Of a stretch of 45,339 bases of DNA, positions 23,752-32,547 are shown in pieces. The notes beneath the pieces were generated by a model, which was not told where the DNA came from, did not search any database, and saw nothing but the letters and a program-made list of their open reading frames with translations. Made by a program: the position numbers and the translations under genes. This DNA is from an uncultured Phenylobacterium sp. (GTDB lineage: Bacteria > Pseudomonadota > Alphaproteobacteria > Caulobacterales > Caulobacteraceae), in assembly GCF_902826855.1 (NCBI RefSeq), contig NZ_CADEGK010000002.1, positions 1-45,339 on the forward strand, given 5' to 3'. Numbering within the stretch: the first letter of the stretch is position 1; every line of letters begins with the position of its first letter.

Positions 23752-23777
23752 TCCTTCGTTTCGGGAGACACTCCAAC

Positions 23778-24257
23778 ATGTACGCCAGCCGGATCGACAT
23801 CCCCGACCACACGCGCAAGGCCGCTATCCGGCTGCTCCAGGCGCGCCTTTCCGACGCCCTCGACCTCGACGCCCAGCTCAAGCAGGCCCATTGGAACGTG
23901 CGCGGCATGGGCTTCTTCGGACTTCACCAGCTGTTCGACGCGGTACACGGCGAGGTCGAAGGGTTCGCCGACACCTTGGCGGAGCGTATCGCGACGCTGG
24001 GCGGGGTCGCCGACGGCCGGGTGCAGACTACCGCCGTCAGGACCCAGCTCTACGAATACGCGCTGCAGACGGTGGCGGGCGAGGACCACCTTCGGGCCAT
24101 CGCCGCTGTGCTGGCTCAGTTCGGCAAGAGCCTGCGGGCGGACATCGACGCTGCGGCCGCGCTCCCGGACGCCGACACCGCCGACGTGCTCACCGAGGTG
24201 TCCCGGGCCACCGACAAACAGCTCTGGTTCGTGGAGGCGCATCTGAGCGGCGCCTGA
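23778..24257 (+). CDS. dps: Dps-family DNA-binding ferritin-like protein
   Basis: 159 residues from ATG 23778, with GGGAGA upstream. The intersubunit ferroxidase site is visible: LKQAHWNVRGMGFFGLHQLF and DAVHGEVEGFADTLAERIATLG (His, Asp and Glu ligands of Dps). The N-terminal tail is short (MYASRIDIPDHTRKAA) with few basic residues, so strong DNA binding is doubtful and iron/peroxide detoxification is the safer role. It forms 12-mers in the cytosol. With OsmC and MsrA it makes a third oxidative-stress function in this region. A terminator follows. Confidence 0.92.
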   Translation: MYASRIDIPDHTRKAAIRLLQARLSDALDLDAQLKQAHWNVRGMGFFGLHQLFDAVHGEVEGFADTLAERIATLGGVADGRVQTTAVRTQLYEYALQTVAGEDHLRAIAAVLAQFGKSLRADIDAAAALPDADTADVLTEVSRATDKQLWFVEAHLSGA

Positions 24258-24309
24258 CGTGCGCCGCGCCTCCGCCACCCGCCCCGGCTTCCCCCGAGCC
24301 GAGGCCTGC

Positions 24310-24358
24310 GCCGCGCCTCCGGTCCAACCCCCGCCCGCCGGAGGCGCGGCGTCTTTGT
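24310..24358 (+). terminator. intrinsic terminator after dps
   Basis: A perfect 13-bp stem, GCCGCGCCTCCGG (24310-24322) with its complement (24338-24350), followed by GTCTTTGT. It closes the plus-strand series that begins at the epoxide hydrolase gene. Confidence 0.65.
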
Positions 24359-24420
24359 GCCGCCCGATGCCCTACCGACATATCCCGTGGTCCGGGCCGG
24401 GCCATGAGACGGAGCCCGAC

Positions 24421-24684
24421 ATGACGCGCATCGCCATCCAGACCTCCCAGATCGATAGTTTCGAAGAGATCGTCTTCGAGGGCGCGGCCGCCGGCCGCCC
24501 GCCCCGGCTGCTGACCCCCGACGAAGCCCCCGCCGCCTCTGAGGACGACCTGGAGGTGATGCGCTGGGATGGCGAAGGCGGCGCAGATCCGGACCCGGCC
24601 TGTCGCGGGGGACCCCGGACCCCTGCGTCGCATCCCGACCCACGAGCGGCAGCGATGCAACAGCCTACGAACTGGAGACCATGA
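24421..24684 (+). CDS. small protein of unknown function, coupled to the downstream SDR
   Basis: 87 residues from ATG 24421, preceded by CGGAG. The N-terminal half is protein-like (MTRIAIQTSQIDSFEEIVFE, then LLTPDEAPAASEDDLEVMRW); the C-terminal part is Pro/Arg-rich and low-complexity (CRGGPRTPASHPD). No family recognised. The reason to believe it is genuine is its stop codon, which overlaps the SDR start (TGATG at 24682-24686), and a shared GGAG. It may be a coupling peptide or a fragment of a longer gene. Confidence 0.5.
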   Translation: MTRIAIQTSQIDSFEEIVFEGAAAGRPPRLLTPDEAPAASEDDLEVMRWDGEGGADPDPACRGGPRTPASHPDPRAAAMQQPTNWRP

Positions 24685-25436
24685 TGGGATTGCTCGACGG
24701 AAAGGTCGCCCTCATCACCGGCGCCGCCGGCGGCCAGGGGCGGGTCGCCTGCCTCGCCTTTGCGCGGGAGGGCGCCCGGGTGATTGGCAGCGACCTCCAG
24801 GACGCCGGCAATGCGGAGACGGTTCGCGCGGTTCGCGCGGCCGGCGGACAGATGACCGGGTTCGCGCCTGTGGACCTGACGGATCCGCAGGCGGTCGGGC
24901 GGTTCGTCGATGCCGCGGCGGCCTGCTACGGCGGTCTCGACGTCATCTACAACAACGCGGGTGGGCCGCGCTTCGGCCCAGTGTCGGCGATGCCGGTCGA
25001 GGACTGGCGCGCCACGTTCGCCGTGGAACTGGACAGCGTCTTCTACGTCACCAGTTCTGCCTGGCCACACCTCGTGGCCCGAGGCGGCGGGGTGATCCTC
25101 AACATCAGCTCCGTGGCCGGTCTAATCGGCTTCCCGCAACCGCCCATGGCGGCCCACGCCGCCGCCAAGGCAGGGGTCATCGCCCTGACCCGCCAGCTGG
25201 CGGTCGAAGGCGCGCCTTTCGGCATCCGGGCCGTGGCCATCAGCCCGGGGGCGATCCTGTCGCGGGAAGGCGACCTGGACGCCGCACAGCGCGACCTGGT
25301 CACCGGCCGGACGCTTCTGAAGCGCTGGGGTCGACCGGAAGAGGTCGTCGAAGCCGCCGTGTTCCTGGCGTCCGACCGCGCGTCCTACATCACGGGCGCC
25401 AACCTTCCGGTCGAGGGCGGCGCCACCGCCTGGTAG
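24684..25436 (+). CDS. SDR-fold oxidoreductase with His in place of the catalytic Tyr
   Basis: About 250 residues. Glycine motif TGAAGGQGR near residues 13-21, NNAG near 91-94, and VTGANLPVEGG-like ending (ITGANLPVEGGATAW). The catalytic Tyr-x-x-x-Lys is replaced by HAAAK (in PMAAHAAAKAGVIAL): the Lys remains and the Tyr position is His. The Ser strand reads LNISSVAGLIG. Classical SDR catalysis would be altered; a His could still act as an acid/base. ATG 24684 is six bases after GGAG, better than ATG 24681, which would add one Met. It is convergent with the haem-binding-type gene; the 112-nt gap between them holds nothing evident. Confidence 0.88.
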   Translation: MGLLDGKVALITGAAGGQGRVACLAFAREGARVIGSDLQDAGNAETVRAVRAAGGQMTGFAPVDLTDPQAVGRFVDAAAACYGGLDVIYNNAGGPRFGPVSAMPVEDWRATFAVELDSVFYVTSSAWPHLVARGGGVILNISSVAGLIGFPQPPMAAHAAAKAGVIALTRQLAVEGAPFGIRAVAISPGAILSREGDLDAAQRDLVTGRTLLKRWGRPEEVVEAAVFLASDRASYITGANLPVEGGATAW

Positions 25437-25548
25437 GGGTCGGCGTTCAGCCGCGGAGGACCTCCTGCACCGGCCCGACGTCCGCCGCCGCGACGACCGC
25501 GATTGAGCTCCATGACCCTCGTCAGATCCGGTCTGGCGCCGTCCGGCA

Positions 25549-26070
25549 TCACCGGGGCAGGCGGTCGGCGACCTTCGCGATCCCGGCCCGCGCGCAGACC
25601 TCGTCCTTGTCGCCGCCTGGCGCGCCGCCGACACCCAGCGCCGCGACGATGGCGCCGTCGGCGTAGAAAGCCACCGCGCCCGGCAGCGCCATCACGTGAT
25701 CGACCTGGGCGAGACGCGGCGCATAAGGGTTGGTCTTCACGAGTTCGAAGAGCGCGCCCGAGGTGTCGAACCCGAACTCCGGGCCGAGGGTGACCACGGT
25801 GAACGCCTTCTCGAAGCTCGACTGGCCGGTGTGGACGGTCGCGCCGTCGCCCCGCAGCACCACCTGGGGAATGCCGTCCATGTCCACGACGGTTGCGGTG
25901 ACCCGGTAGCCCCGCAGGCCGCACACGCGGACCGCCTCCGTCGACGCCTCGAGCGCCAGGTCGAGGGGGAGCGCGTAGCGGTAGGGGCCTGGCGGCTTCG
26001 GTGCGGCCAGGCTCGCCGGGCCGGAGGCGGCGACCGCCAGGACGGCGCTGGCGGCGATCAGGGTTTTCAT
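25549..26070 (-). CDS. exported haem-binding-type protein (GlcG/HbpS family)
   Basis: 173 residues from ATG 26070. A signal peptide is present (MKTLIAASAVLAVAASGPAS). The GlcG/HbpS signature follows: ALEASTEAVRVCGLRGYRVT, VVDMDGIPQVVLRGDGA, then GAVAFYADGAIVAALGVGGA with a final DEVCARAGI. Members bind haem, cobalamin or small organic ligands, and the function of most is unsettled. It lies 41 nt downstream of the enoyl-CoA hydratase gene on the same strand and should belong to the transcript starting at the dyad at 27016-27046. Periplasmic location is inferred from the signal peptide. Confidence 0.85.
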   Translation of the reverse strand: MKTLIAASAVLAVAASGPASLAAPKPPGPYRYALPLDLALEASTEAVRVCGLRGYRVTATVVDMDGIPQVVLRGDGATVHTGQSSFEKAFTVVTLGPEFGFDTSGALFELVKTNPYAPRLAQVDHVMALPGAVAFYADGAIVAALGVGGAPGGDKDEVCARAGIAKVADRLPR

Positions 26071-26111
26071 GGGGTCTCCATTGTCGCGCGGGCCTATGGG
26101 GGATGGTCGGC

Positions 26112-26951
26112 TCAGCGCGCCGCCAGACGCCCGAGGTGGACGGCGAGGCGGGTCTCGACGTCGCCTGGCGCCTGGAAGCCCTTCTCGGTGAGGGCCGCGA
26201 TGCCCTCCTGCGCCGCCGGTCGGCCGAGCGACGCGATGCAGGCCTCCCAGCCGGCGCCCAGTTCGACATCCGGCGACAGGCTGGTGTTCACCAGGCGTTT
26301 GGTCTGGGCGATCGCCCACTTGTCGAAGCGCGCGATCCGGTTGGCGATCGCGTCGACGTGGTCATCCAGCTCAGCGTCGGGTAGGGCGCGGTTGATGTAG
26401 CCCCAGGCTTCGGCCTGATCGGCGCGGATGTCTTCGGACGTCAGCAGGACTTCCAGAGCCCGGTTCCGTCCGATGAGCTGCGGCAGCCGGGCCATGGGTC
26501 CGCCGCCGGCGACCATGCCGACGCCGACTTCCCACTGCGACAGGATCGCCGTCTCGCGGCTGGCGAAGGCCATGTCGCAGGACAGGACGATCTCGCTGCC
26601 GTTGCCCGTCGCCCGTCCGCGGATCAGGGCGATCGAGCACACCGGGGCCCGGGTCAGGCGCACGAGGAAGTCCGGCCACGGCGGCAGGCCGGTCGGCCCG
26701 GGCGGGAGAGCGAGCAGATCCTCCAGAGGCGCCCTGAAATCCGAGTGGTTCAGGAAGACGCCTTCGACGGCGCTGTCGAACACGACGACGCGAAGGCCCG
26801 GGGCAGCCTCGATCTCATCGATCAGCCCCGCGAACTCGCGGACCATCTGTGGACCCATCACGTTCAGCGGCGGGTTGTCGAAGGTGACCCGCCAGCAGGC
26901 GGAGCTGCGCCGGACCACACGGATCTGAGCAGGCGCTGCCTGGGCGTTCAT
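26112..26951 (-). CDS. enoyl-CoA hydratase/isomerase family protein
   Basis: 279 residues from ATG 26951, with GAGGAGGT upstream. Crotonase features: WRVTFDNPPLNVMGP, RGRATGNGSEIVLSCDMAFA and LSQWEVGVGMVAGGGPMARL, the last keeping the second Glu. It is a close relative of the enzyme at 22900-23751 (same motif order, RALPDAELD against RALDDDALD), so the pair came from one duplication or serves two steps of one route. The C-terminus FDKWAIAQTKRLVN resembles the family's helix H10. The dyad at 27016-27046 is 64 nt before the start. Cytosolic. Confidence 0.9.
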   Translation of the reverse strand: MNAQAAPAQIRVVRRSSACWRVTFDNPPLNVMGPQMVREFAGLIDEIEAAPGLRVVVFDSAVEGVFLNHSDFRAPLEDLLALPPGPTGLPPWPDFLVRLTRAPVCSIALIRGRATGNGSEIVLSCDMAFASRETAILSQWEVGVGMVAGGGPMARLPQLIGRNRALEVLLTSEDIRADQAEAWGYINRALPDAELDDHVDAIANRIARFDKWAIAQTKRLVNTSLSPDVELGAGWEACIASLGRPAAQEGIAALTEKGFQAPGDVETRLAVHLGRLAAR

Positions 26952-27015
26952 TGAGACCTCCTCGGCCGTTGCGTGCAGGACTGCAGACAGATTGCGCGCT
27001 GAGGGCCGCGACGCG

Positions 27016-27046
27016 ATTGGACGAAGGTCTCGCCGACACCAAGGTG
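27016..27046 (-). promoter_or_regulatory. regulon dyad, copy G, before the second enoyl-CoA hydratase gene
   Basis: On the minus strand: CAC CTT, GGTGTCGGCGAGACC, TTC, GTCCAAT. One mismatch in the right half-site. It is 64 nt from the start and oriented like the other copies. The remaining gap up to the urease terminator (27047-27150) shows only a GC-rich imperfect inverted repeat around 27075-27117. Confidence 0.65.
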
Positions 27047-27150
27047 TCAGCCGCACGTTCCGCCGCCACCGGGTGAGCGCCCGGCCGAACGCTTCGAACG
27101 CGGCGGCCCGGGCGTTGGACGGCTACTGACGGCGGAACTTAGTGGCGACG

Positions 27151-27172
27151 AAAAAGGCCCGCTAGCGCGGCC
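27151..27172 (-). terminator. terminator of the urease operon
   Basis: On the minus strand, GGCC…GGCC arms around GCGCTAGCG include the ureG stop codon and run straight into TTTTT (27151-27155). The stem has an internal mismatch, but the T-run and position at the operon end support termination. Confidence 0.55.
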
Positions 27173-27782
27173 CCATCTGCAGGCCGCCGCGTTCCGCCAC
27201 GAAGTCGACGACCTGGTCGACGCCCATGACACGCGTCAGGTCGGTGAACACGAACGGCCGATCGCCTCGCTGGCGGGCGGCGTCGCGACGCATCACCTCG
27301 ATGTCGGCGCCCACATAGGGCGCGAGATCGGTCTTGTTGATGATCAGGAGGTCCGACCGGCTGATCGCTGGACCGCCCTTGCGGGGGATCTTCTCGCCCT
27401 GGCAGACGCTGACCACGTAGAGCGTGAGGTCGGCCAGGTCCGGAGAGAAGGTGGCCGCCAGGTTGTCGCCGCCGGACTCGATGAAGATCACCTCCAGGTC
27501 CGGGAACCGCGCGCTCATCTCGCGGACGGCGGCGAGGTTGATGGAGGCGTCCTCACGGATGGCGGTATGCGGGCAACCGCCGGTCTCCACCCCCATGATG
27601 CGCTCCTCGGGCAAGGCCTGCAGGCGCGCCAGGATCAGGGCGTCTTCGCGGGTGTAGATGTCATTGGTTATGACGGCGATCGACCAGCGGCCGCGCATCG
27701 CCTTGCAGAGCTTCTCCACCAGGGTGGTCTTGCCGGCGCCCACCGGGCCGCCGACACCGACGCGAAGGGGACCGTGGATCAT
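27162..27782 (-). CDS. ureG: urease accessory GTPase UreG
   Basis: 206 residues from ATG 27782. P-loop [10 protein letters not shown] near residues 14-23, then the Ni-binding CPH motif in [30 protein letters not shown] (switch) and [13 protein letters not shown] (guanine specificity). It hydrolyses GTP to drive nickel delivery and Lys carbamylation in urease, together with UreD, UreE and UreF. Its ATG overlaps the ureF stop (TCATGA), the normal arrangement. It is the last gene of the urease operon and is followed at once by a terminator. Confidence 0.97.
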   Translation of the reverse strand: MIHGPLRVGVGGPVGAGKTTLVEKLCKAMRGRWSIAVITNDIYTREDALILARLQALPEERIMGVETGGCPHTAIREDASINLAAVREMSARFPDLEVIFIESGGDNLAATFSPDLADLTLYVVSVCQGEKIPRKGGPAISRSDLLIINKTDLAPYVGADIEVMRRDAARQRGDRPFVFTDLTRVMGVDQVVDFVAERGGLQMGPR

Positions 27783-28456
27783 GAGAGGAACAGCCTTCCG
27801 TCCAGGGTTTCGTGCCGCATGGCGGCGATGTCGGCGGCGATCGCGCAACCGCCCAGGTCGTCCTCGCTAGCGGTCGCCGCGCGGGCGGCCAGATTGGCGA
27901 TGCGAGGCGCGATCCGGGCCAGGATACGCACCGCTCCCGCTTGGCCGCACAGGGACAGCCGCACGCCGGCGGCGATCAGGTTGGCGGCGAAGCCCGTGAG
28001 ATAGGCGGCGATGGCGTCGGTCGCGGGCGCGCCCAGGGCCGCCGTGCTCCACCCTGCCGTGACGGGGTAGGGCGTGGCTTCCAGTCCCGGTGGCGCCAGG
28101 GCCGGCCAACCTTCGCGCACGGCGGCGACGAAAGCGTCGCCCTGGCCCAGGGTCTCGGCTCTTCGCTCGCGTGAAGAACAGAGGGCCATGGCCAGGACGC
28201 CGACGTCACGCCAGGCGCCGACGTCGCGCGTCTGGCCCGCGTTCCAGGCGAGGTTCATCAGCACGGCGTCCGACCAGCCCCCACCGCGCATCAGCACGTC
28301 CTCCAGCCACGCCCCCAGCCAGGCTTCGTCCGCAGCCGGATGGGCCGCGGCCGCCTCGAGCCCATGCGACCAGGCGAATCCACCGGTGGGGAAGGCTGGC
28401 GAGAACCAGGCGAACAGCAGGGCCGGAAGCGCCGCTGGGCCGGGGTCAGTGTCCAT
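27779..28456 (-). CDS. ureF: urease accessory protein UreF
   Basis: 225 residues from ATG 28456 ([15 protein letters not shown]). The family's N-terminal signature is [19 protein letters not shown], followed by an all-helical body. UreF bridges UreD and UreG in the apo-urease activation complex and gates GTP hydrolysis. The start lies inside the 3' end of ureE (11-nt overlap) and the stop overlaps the ureG start, so translation is coupled on both sides. The much longer open frame upstream of this ATG is the His-rich end of ureE read in another frame. Confidence 0.93.
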   Translation of the reverse strand: MDTDPGPAALPALLFAWFSPAFPTGGFAWSHGLEAAAAHPAADEAWLGAWLEDVLMRGGGWSDAVLMNLAWNAGQTRDVGAWRDVGVLAMALCSSRERRAETLGQGDAFVAAVREGWPALAPPGLEATPYPVTAGWSTAALGAPATDAIAAYLTGFAANLIAAGVRLSLCGQAGAVRILARIAPRIANLAARAATASEDDLGGCAIAADIAAMRHETLDGRLFLS

Positions 28457-28934
28457 GGGCGTGGCCGTGGCCGGGGTGATGGCCATGCGGGATGTGCGCG
28501 CCGCCGTAGGCCCCGCCTTCCGGATCGAAGGGCGCGTCCAGCTCACGGACGGTCGCCCCCAGGCCCGCCAGCATCTCGGCGATGACATGGTCGCGCCGGA
28601 TGAGGATGCGGTCTGCTTCGACCTGCGCCGCCAGGTGGCGGTTGCCGATGTGCCAGGCCAGGCGCAGGAGCGCGGGCGCGTCGGTGGCGCGAACCTCCAG
28701 CAGGGCCTCCTCGCGGGCCGTCACTTCCACCAGCCGGCCGTCTTCCAGGCGCAGCGCCGAGCCGCCCGCGAGCCGACGGCTCTCCGGGAAATCCAGCATG
28801 AACCGCGTGCCGTGTTCGGCCGTCAGCACCAGGCGGCGTCTATGGCGATCGTCGTAGTCCAGGCAGATGTGGTCGGCGGCGTGTCCGCGCCATTGGCCGG
28901 GGTCCAGCACCTCGATGACGCGATGCGGGGTCAA
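28446..28934 (-). CDS. ureE: urease accessory nickel chaperone UreE
   Basis: 162 residues. It begins at TTG 28934, which overlaps the ureC stop (TTGA), a start chosen from the UreE fold beginning [12 protein letters not shown]-terminal domain: [20 protein letters not shown]; the metal-binding C-terminal domain has [20 protein letters not shown] with the conserved His. It ends in a His-rich tail ([15 protein letters not shown]) that stores or delivers Ni(II). Classical UreE dimer in the cytosol, donating nickel to the UreG/UreD/UreF complex. Confidence 0.93.
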   Translation of the reverse strand: MTPHRVIEVLDPGQWRGHAADHICLDYDDRHRRRLVLTAEHGTRFMLDFPESRRLAGGSALRLEDGRLVEVTAREEALLEVRATDAPALLRLAWHIGNRHLAAQVEADRILIRRDHVIAEMLAGLGATVRELDAPFDPEGGAYGGAHIPHGHHPGHGHAHGH

Positions 28935-30640
28935 AACAGAAAATACCTTTGCGCCATGGGCAGGACATCCGCCGGTTCGCAGACCAGCAGTTCGCCGTCG
29001 GCGCGTACTTCATAGGTCTCGGGATCGACCTCCATATGGGGCGTGGCGCTGTTGTGGATCATCGAGGCCTTGCCGATCCCGCCGCGGGTGTTGTTCACCG
29101 CCAGGAGGGATTTCTGGGCGCCGATACGGCCGGCCAGGCCGTCGTCCACGGCGGCCTGGGACACGAAGGTCACCGACGAGCGGATGAGCGCGCCGCCATA
29201 GGCCGCGAACATCGGCCGATAGTGCACGGGCTGGGGCGTCGGGATCGAGGCGTTGGGGTCGCCCATCAGCGCACAGGCGATGGACCCGCCCAGCAGGACC
29301 ATGTCGGGCTTCACCCCGAAGAACGCCGGGCTCCACAGCACCAGATCGGCGCGTTTGCCGGCCTCCACCGAGCCGATGTGGCGGGACAGGCCGTGGGCGA
29401 TGGCCGGGTTGATCGTGTACTTGGCGATGTAGCGCTTCACGCGCGCATTGTCGGCCGCGCCGTCGCCGGGCAGCGCGCCGCGCTGGAGCTTCATCTTGTG
29501 GGCGGTCTGCCAGGTTCGCAGGATCACCTCGCCCACGCGACCCATGGCCTGGCTGTCGGAGGAGATCACCGAGAAGGCCCCGATGTCGTGCAGGATGTCC
29601 TCGGCGGCGATGGTCTCGCGCCGGATGCGGCTCTCGGCGAAGGCCAGATCCTCGGGGATCGAGGGGTCCAGGTGGTGGCACACCATCAACATGTCGAGGT
29701 GCTCGTCCACCGTGTTGCGCGTGTAGGGCCGCGTCGGGTTGGTGGATGAGGGGATCACATTCGGCAGGCCGCAGATCTTGATGATGTCGGGGGCGTGGCC
29801 GCCGCCGGCGCCTTCGGTGTGGAAGGCGTGGATCGTGCGGCCATTGATGGCGGCCACCGTGTCCTCGACGAAGCCGGCTTCGTTGATGGTGTCGGTGTGG
29901 ATCATCGCCTGCACGTCGTATTCGTCCGCGACAGACAGGCAGCAGTCGATGGCCGCCGGTGTCGTGCCCCAGTCCTCGTGCAACTTCAGCGCGCAGGCGC
30001 CGGCGAGGATTTGCTCCACCAGGCCCTCGGGTCGCGATGCGTTGCCCTTCCCTGCGAAGCCGATGTTCATGGGGAAGGCGTCGGCCGCCTGGATCATTCG
30101 GGCCAGGTGCCAGGGCCCGGGGGTGCAGGTGGTGGCGTTGGTGCCGGTGGCGGGGCCCGTGCCGCCGCCCAGCATGGTGGTGATCCCGCTGGCCAGCGCC
30201 TCCTCGATCTGCTGGGGGCAGATGAAGTGGATGTGGGCGTCCATGCCGCCGGCCGTGAGGATCTTGCCCTCGCCGGCGATCACTTCGGTGCCCGGCCCGA
30301 TGATGATGTCGACGCCGTCCTGGATGTCCGGATTGCCGGCTTTGCCGAGCCGGACGATCAGCCCATCCTTCAGGCCCACGTCGGCTTTCACGATGCCCCA
30401 GTGGTCGATGATCAGGGCATTGGTGATGACCGTGTCGACGGCGCCCTGGGCGCGCGTGACTTGGCTCTGGCCCATGCCGTCGCGGATGGTCTTGCCCCCG
30501 CCGAATTTAACCTCCTCGCCGTAGGTGGTGAAGTCGAGTTCCACCTCCACGAACAGCTCCGTGTCGGCCAATCGCACGCGGTCGCCAACCGTGGGGCCGT
30601 ACATGCCGGCGTAGGCTGCGCGGGAGAGCCGCATGGCCAT
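28931..30640 (-). CDS. ureC: urease subunit alpha (catalytic)
   Basis: 569 residues, the normal length. Nickel ligands can be read: AHIHF (the two early His), LKLHEDWG with the Lys that is carbamylated, [12 protein letters not shown], and the flap [11 protein letters not shown]. The Asp ligand is in [13 protein letters not shown]. It hydrolyses urea to ammonia and carbamate. The ATG at 30640 touches the ureB stop (TGATG); ATG 30634 is an alternative. It is the cytosolic catalytic subunit, assembled with UreA and UreB. Confidence 0.98.
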   Translation of the reverse strand: MAMRLSRAAYAGMYGPTVGDRVRLADTELFVEVELDFTTYGEEVKFGGGKTIRDGMGQSQVTRAQGAVDTVITNALIIDHWGIVKADVGLKDGLIVRLGKAGNPDIQDGVDIIIGPGTEVIAGEGKILTAGGMDAHIHFICPQQIEEALASGITTMLGGGTGPATGTNATTCTPGPWHLARMIQAADAFPMNIGFAGKGNASRPEGLVEQILAGACALKLHEDWGTTPAAIDCCLSVADEYDVQAMIHTDTINEAGFVEDTVAAINGRTIHAFHTEGAGGGHAPDIIKICGLPNVIPSSTNPTRPYTRNTVDEHLDMLMVCHHLDPSIPEDLAFAESRIRRETIAAEDILHDIGAFSVISSDSQAMGRVGEVILRTWQTAHKMKLQRGALPGDGAADNARVKRYIAKYTINPAIAHGLSRHIGSVEAGKRADLVLWSPAFFGVKPDMVLLGGSIACALMGDPNASIPTPQPVHYRPMFAAYGGALIRSSVTFVSQAAVDDGLAGRIGAQKSLLAVNNTRGGIGKASMIHNSATPHMEVDPETYEVRADGELLVCEPADVLPMAQRYFLF

Positions 30641-30945
30641 CAGAGGTCGCCCATCGCGGCGCCGCGGAAGCCGATCACTCTTCGCGCGCCGGTGAAGGGG
30701 ATCAGGGTCACCTCCCGCGACTGGCCCGGCTCGAAACGGACAGCCGACCCCGAGGGCGCGTCCAGCCGCAGCCCCCAGGCGGCCTCGCGGTCGAACCGCA
30801 GGGCGGGATTTGTTTCCGCGAAGTGGTAGTGGCTGCCGACCTGGATCGGCCGATCGCCGGCGTTGGCGACCAGCAGGACCAGCGTCGCCGCGGCGCCGTT
30901 CAGGACGACCTCGCCGTCACCGGGGATGATCTCGCCGGGAATCAC
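30640..30945 (-). CDS. ureB: urease subunit beta
   Basis: 101 residues from GTG 30945 ([15 protein letters not shown] is the family N-terminus, which decides the start). Further signatures: [40 protein letters not shown] and the end [11 protein letters not shown]. It caps the UreC active-site layer in the (ABC)3 assembly. The GTG overlaps the stop of the HupE-like gene (GTGA), so this small membrane-protein gene is translationally inserted between ureA and ureB. Confidence 0.96.
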   Translation of the reverse strand: MIPGEIIPGDGEVVLNGAAATLVLLVANAGDRPIQVGSHYHFAETNPALRFDREAAWGLRLDAPSGSAVRFEPGQSREVTLIPFTGARRVIGFRGAAMGDL

Positions 30946-31223
30946 GGCTGGCCGATCAAGCCCAGCGCCAGCGCGCCCAGCGCGACAACGCCGCCGAGGA
31001 GGCGCGCTACCGGCGGGCGGCGAAGCCGTAGTGCGATCAGCCACAAGCCGAGGCTTGCGGCGACCAGCAGGGCGGCGGAAGCCACGACGTGATCGGGGCC
31101 GGTGTGCGGATGGGCCAGGCCCGAGGCAAGGACGGCCTCGCCGTGGCCGGGATGGCCGAGGGCGGGGCCGACGGCCAGGAGCGCGGCCGTCACGGCGGAG
31201 GCCAGAACAACGGCTGTCTTCAT
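30942..31223 (-). CDS. miniature HupE/UreJ-like membrane protein
   Basis: 93 residues, about half the usual 190-200 of HupE/UreJ nickel permeases. A signal-like first segment ([20 protein letters not shown]) is followed by [20 protein letters not shown] and DHV, a good match to the HupE metal-site motif (LHP-TG-DH), then two membrane segments ([20 protein letters not shown] and [16 protein letters not shown]). Later HupE helices are absent, with no downstream remnant because the frame overlaps ureB. Position inside the urease operon favours a nickel role, as a small transporter subunit or a periplasmic Ni-binding anchor; both are inference. Confidence 0.75.
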   Translation of the reverse strand: MKTAVVLASAVTAALLAVGPALGHPGHGEAVLASGLAHPHTGPDHVVASAALLVAASLGLWLIALRLRRPPVARLLGGVVALGALALGLIGQP

Positions 31224-31239
31224 GGGGGTCCCTTCGGGT

Positions 31240-31542
31240 TCACCGGATAGGCTCGTGGACGGTCACGAGTTTGGTTCCATCAGGAAACGTCGCTTCGACC
31301 TGGACGTCGTGGATCATCTCGGCCACGCCCTCCATCACCTGGCCGCGGCTCACCACGTGGGCGCCCGTCTCCATCAATTCGGCCACGGTGCATCCATCGC
31401 GGGCGCCTTCCACGACGAAATCGGCGATCAGCGCCATGGCCTCGGGGTAGTTCAACTTGACCCCACGCTCCAGGCGCCGGCGCGCCACGATCGCCGCCAT
31501 GCTGATCAGCAGCTTGTCCTTTTCGCGCGGAGAAAGGTTCAC
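31240..31542 (-). CDS. ureA: urease subunit gamma
   Basis: 100 residues, exactly the family size. [43 protein letters not shown] and the end VHEPI are diagnostic. It is a structural subunit of the urease trimer. It starts 4 nt after ureD and is followed by the HupE-like gene after 16 nt; GAAAGG lies near the start on the minus strand. Confidence 0.97.
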   Translation of the reverse strand: MNLSPREKDKLLISMAAIVARRRLERGVKLNYPEAMALIADFVVEGARDGCTVAELMETGAHVVSRGQVMEGVAEMIHDVQVEATFPDGTKLVTVHEPIR

Positions 31543-31546
31543 GCTG

Positions 31547-32368
31547 TCACACCGTCCAAAGACGCGGTGGCAGGGCGCCTCCGCGAAGCGCCGCCATCAC
31601 GGCCATCAGGGTTTGCCGCAGGTCGCGTGCGTCCGCGGTGGCGATGCGGCAGATCAGCTTTCCGTCCCATGCGCTCGCTCCGCCGTTGTCGCCCAGAACC
31701 TGGAGCACGGCGTCGAGAACGGCCTCAGCGTCCTCGGCGATCAACAGCACGAGAGCGAAGGCGGCGGCGTCGCGCAGCAGGGCAGGGCGCCCGGCTGTTG
31801 AGGGCCCAGCATCGAGGCGAAGCTCGTCTGCGAATATTAGTCGTTCACCCCATTGCACGCGCCAACGGTCGCGCAACCGGGCGCGGATCGCGGTTTCGCC
31901 CATGGCGTGACGGCCGAGCACGACCGCCTCGGTGGCCAGCAGGCGCGCCCCCGGCGCCAGACGCACGTCGAAGCGACGTTCAAGGCGTGCGCCCTCGAAG
32001 AGGATGGTCTCCTGCGGCAGCCATTCCAGGCTCGCACCGGCGGCCAGATCGATCCGCACCGCGACACTGGCCGGGTCGTCGCTGGCTGCGCGATAGACCT
32101 TCTCGCAGGCTTGTGTGACCACCCGACAACGTGCGCCCTCGACCAAGTCGACGCCCCAGGCGAATCGGTCGCCGCCCGCTAGCCCGCCAGCGGTGTTCAG
32201 CAGCACCGCCTCGCGCGTGTTGTCCTCGGTCCGGCAGAACCGGATCTTGGCCGACCCGGACTGATGGAGCCGCTCCAGCGCAACTCCGGGCCCCGCTCGG
32301 AACCAGCCCTCGCCCACGGCCCGCTGCGGCGAAGGCGTCGCGGCGCGGGAAGCTGGGAGCATGTCCAT
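31547..32368 (-). CDS. ureD: urease accessory protein UreD
   Basis: 273 residues from ATG 32368. Family features: [70 protein letters not shown] and the end [13 protein letters not shown]. UreD forms the scaffold of the activation complex on apo-urease. It is the first gene of the operon. ATG 32362 is a possible alternative; no strong ribosome binding site is visible at either. The shared motif TTTGACGTATT lies 70 nt upstream, in the gap toward the divergent porin gene. Confidence 0.93.
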   Translation of the reverse strand: MDMLPASRAATPSPQRAVGEGWFRAGPGVALERLHQSGSAKIRFCRTEDNTREAVLLNTAGGLAGGDRFAWGVDLVEGARCRVVTQACEKVYRAASDDPASVAVRIDLAAGASLEWLPQETILFEGARLERRFDVRLAPGARLLATEAVVLGRHAMGETAIRARLRDRWRVQWGERLIFADELRLDAGPSTAGRPALLRDAAAFALVLLIAEDAEAVLDAVLQVLGDNGGASAWDGKLICRIATADARDLRQTLMAVMAALRGGALPPRLWTV

Positions 32369-32437
32369 CGGGCGAAACTGGCGACTGACGATCGCCCTGT
32401 CCACACGTGGGCCGCAGGAAACCGCGCAGCTACGCGC

Positions 32438-32448
32438 TTTGACGTATT
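32438..32448. promoter_or_regulatory. urea-locus motif TTTGACGTATT between ureD and the porin gene
   Basis: The 11-mer TTTGACGTATT (plus strand) is repeated exactly at 38138-38148 before urtA, and its inverted core TACGTCAAA occurs at 38192-38200. Here it lies 70 nt from ureD and 100 nt from the porin start. It contains a -35-like TTGACG, but no -10 box follows at 16-18 nt, so a regulator site is more likely. Confidence 0.5.
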
Positions 32449-32547
32449 CAAAATTCGCCCAGGAAAACGATCGTTGAGATCTCGATCGCATTCGGACCGG
32501 AGAGAAGATTCTCCGAGCGATGCGGTCATGTGCCGGGGGATAGACTT

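Noticed and set aside
23960-23981. GCCGACACCTTGG in dps resembling half of the regulon dyad
   Set aside because: Only one half-site, no GGTRTC partner, and it lies within coding sequence.
32439-32468. TTGACG as a sigma-70 -35 box in the ureD/porin gap
   Set aside because: No TATAAT-like box follows at 16-18 nt, although the possibility cannot be excluded for the urtA copy.
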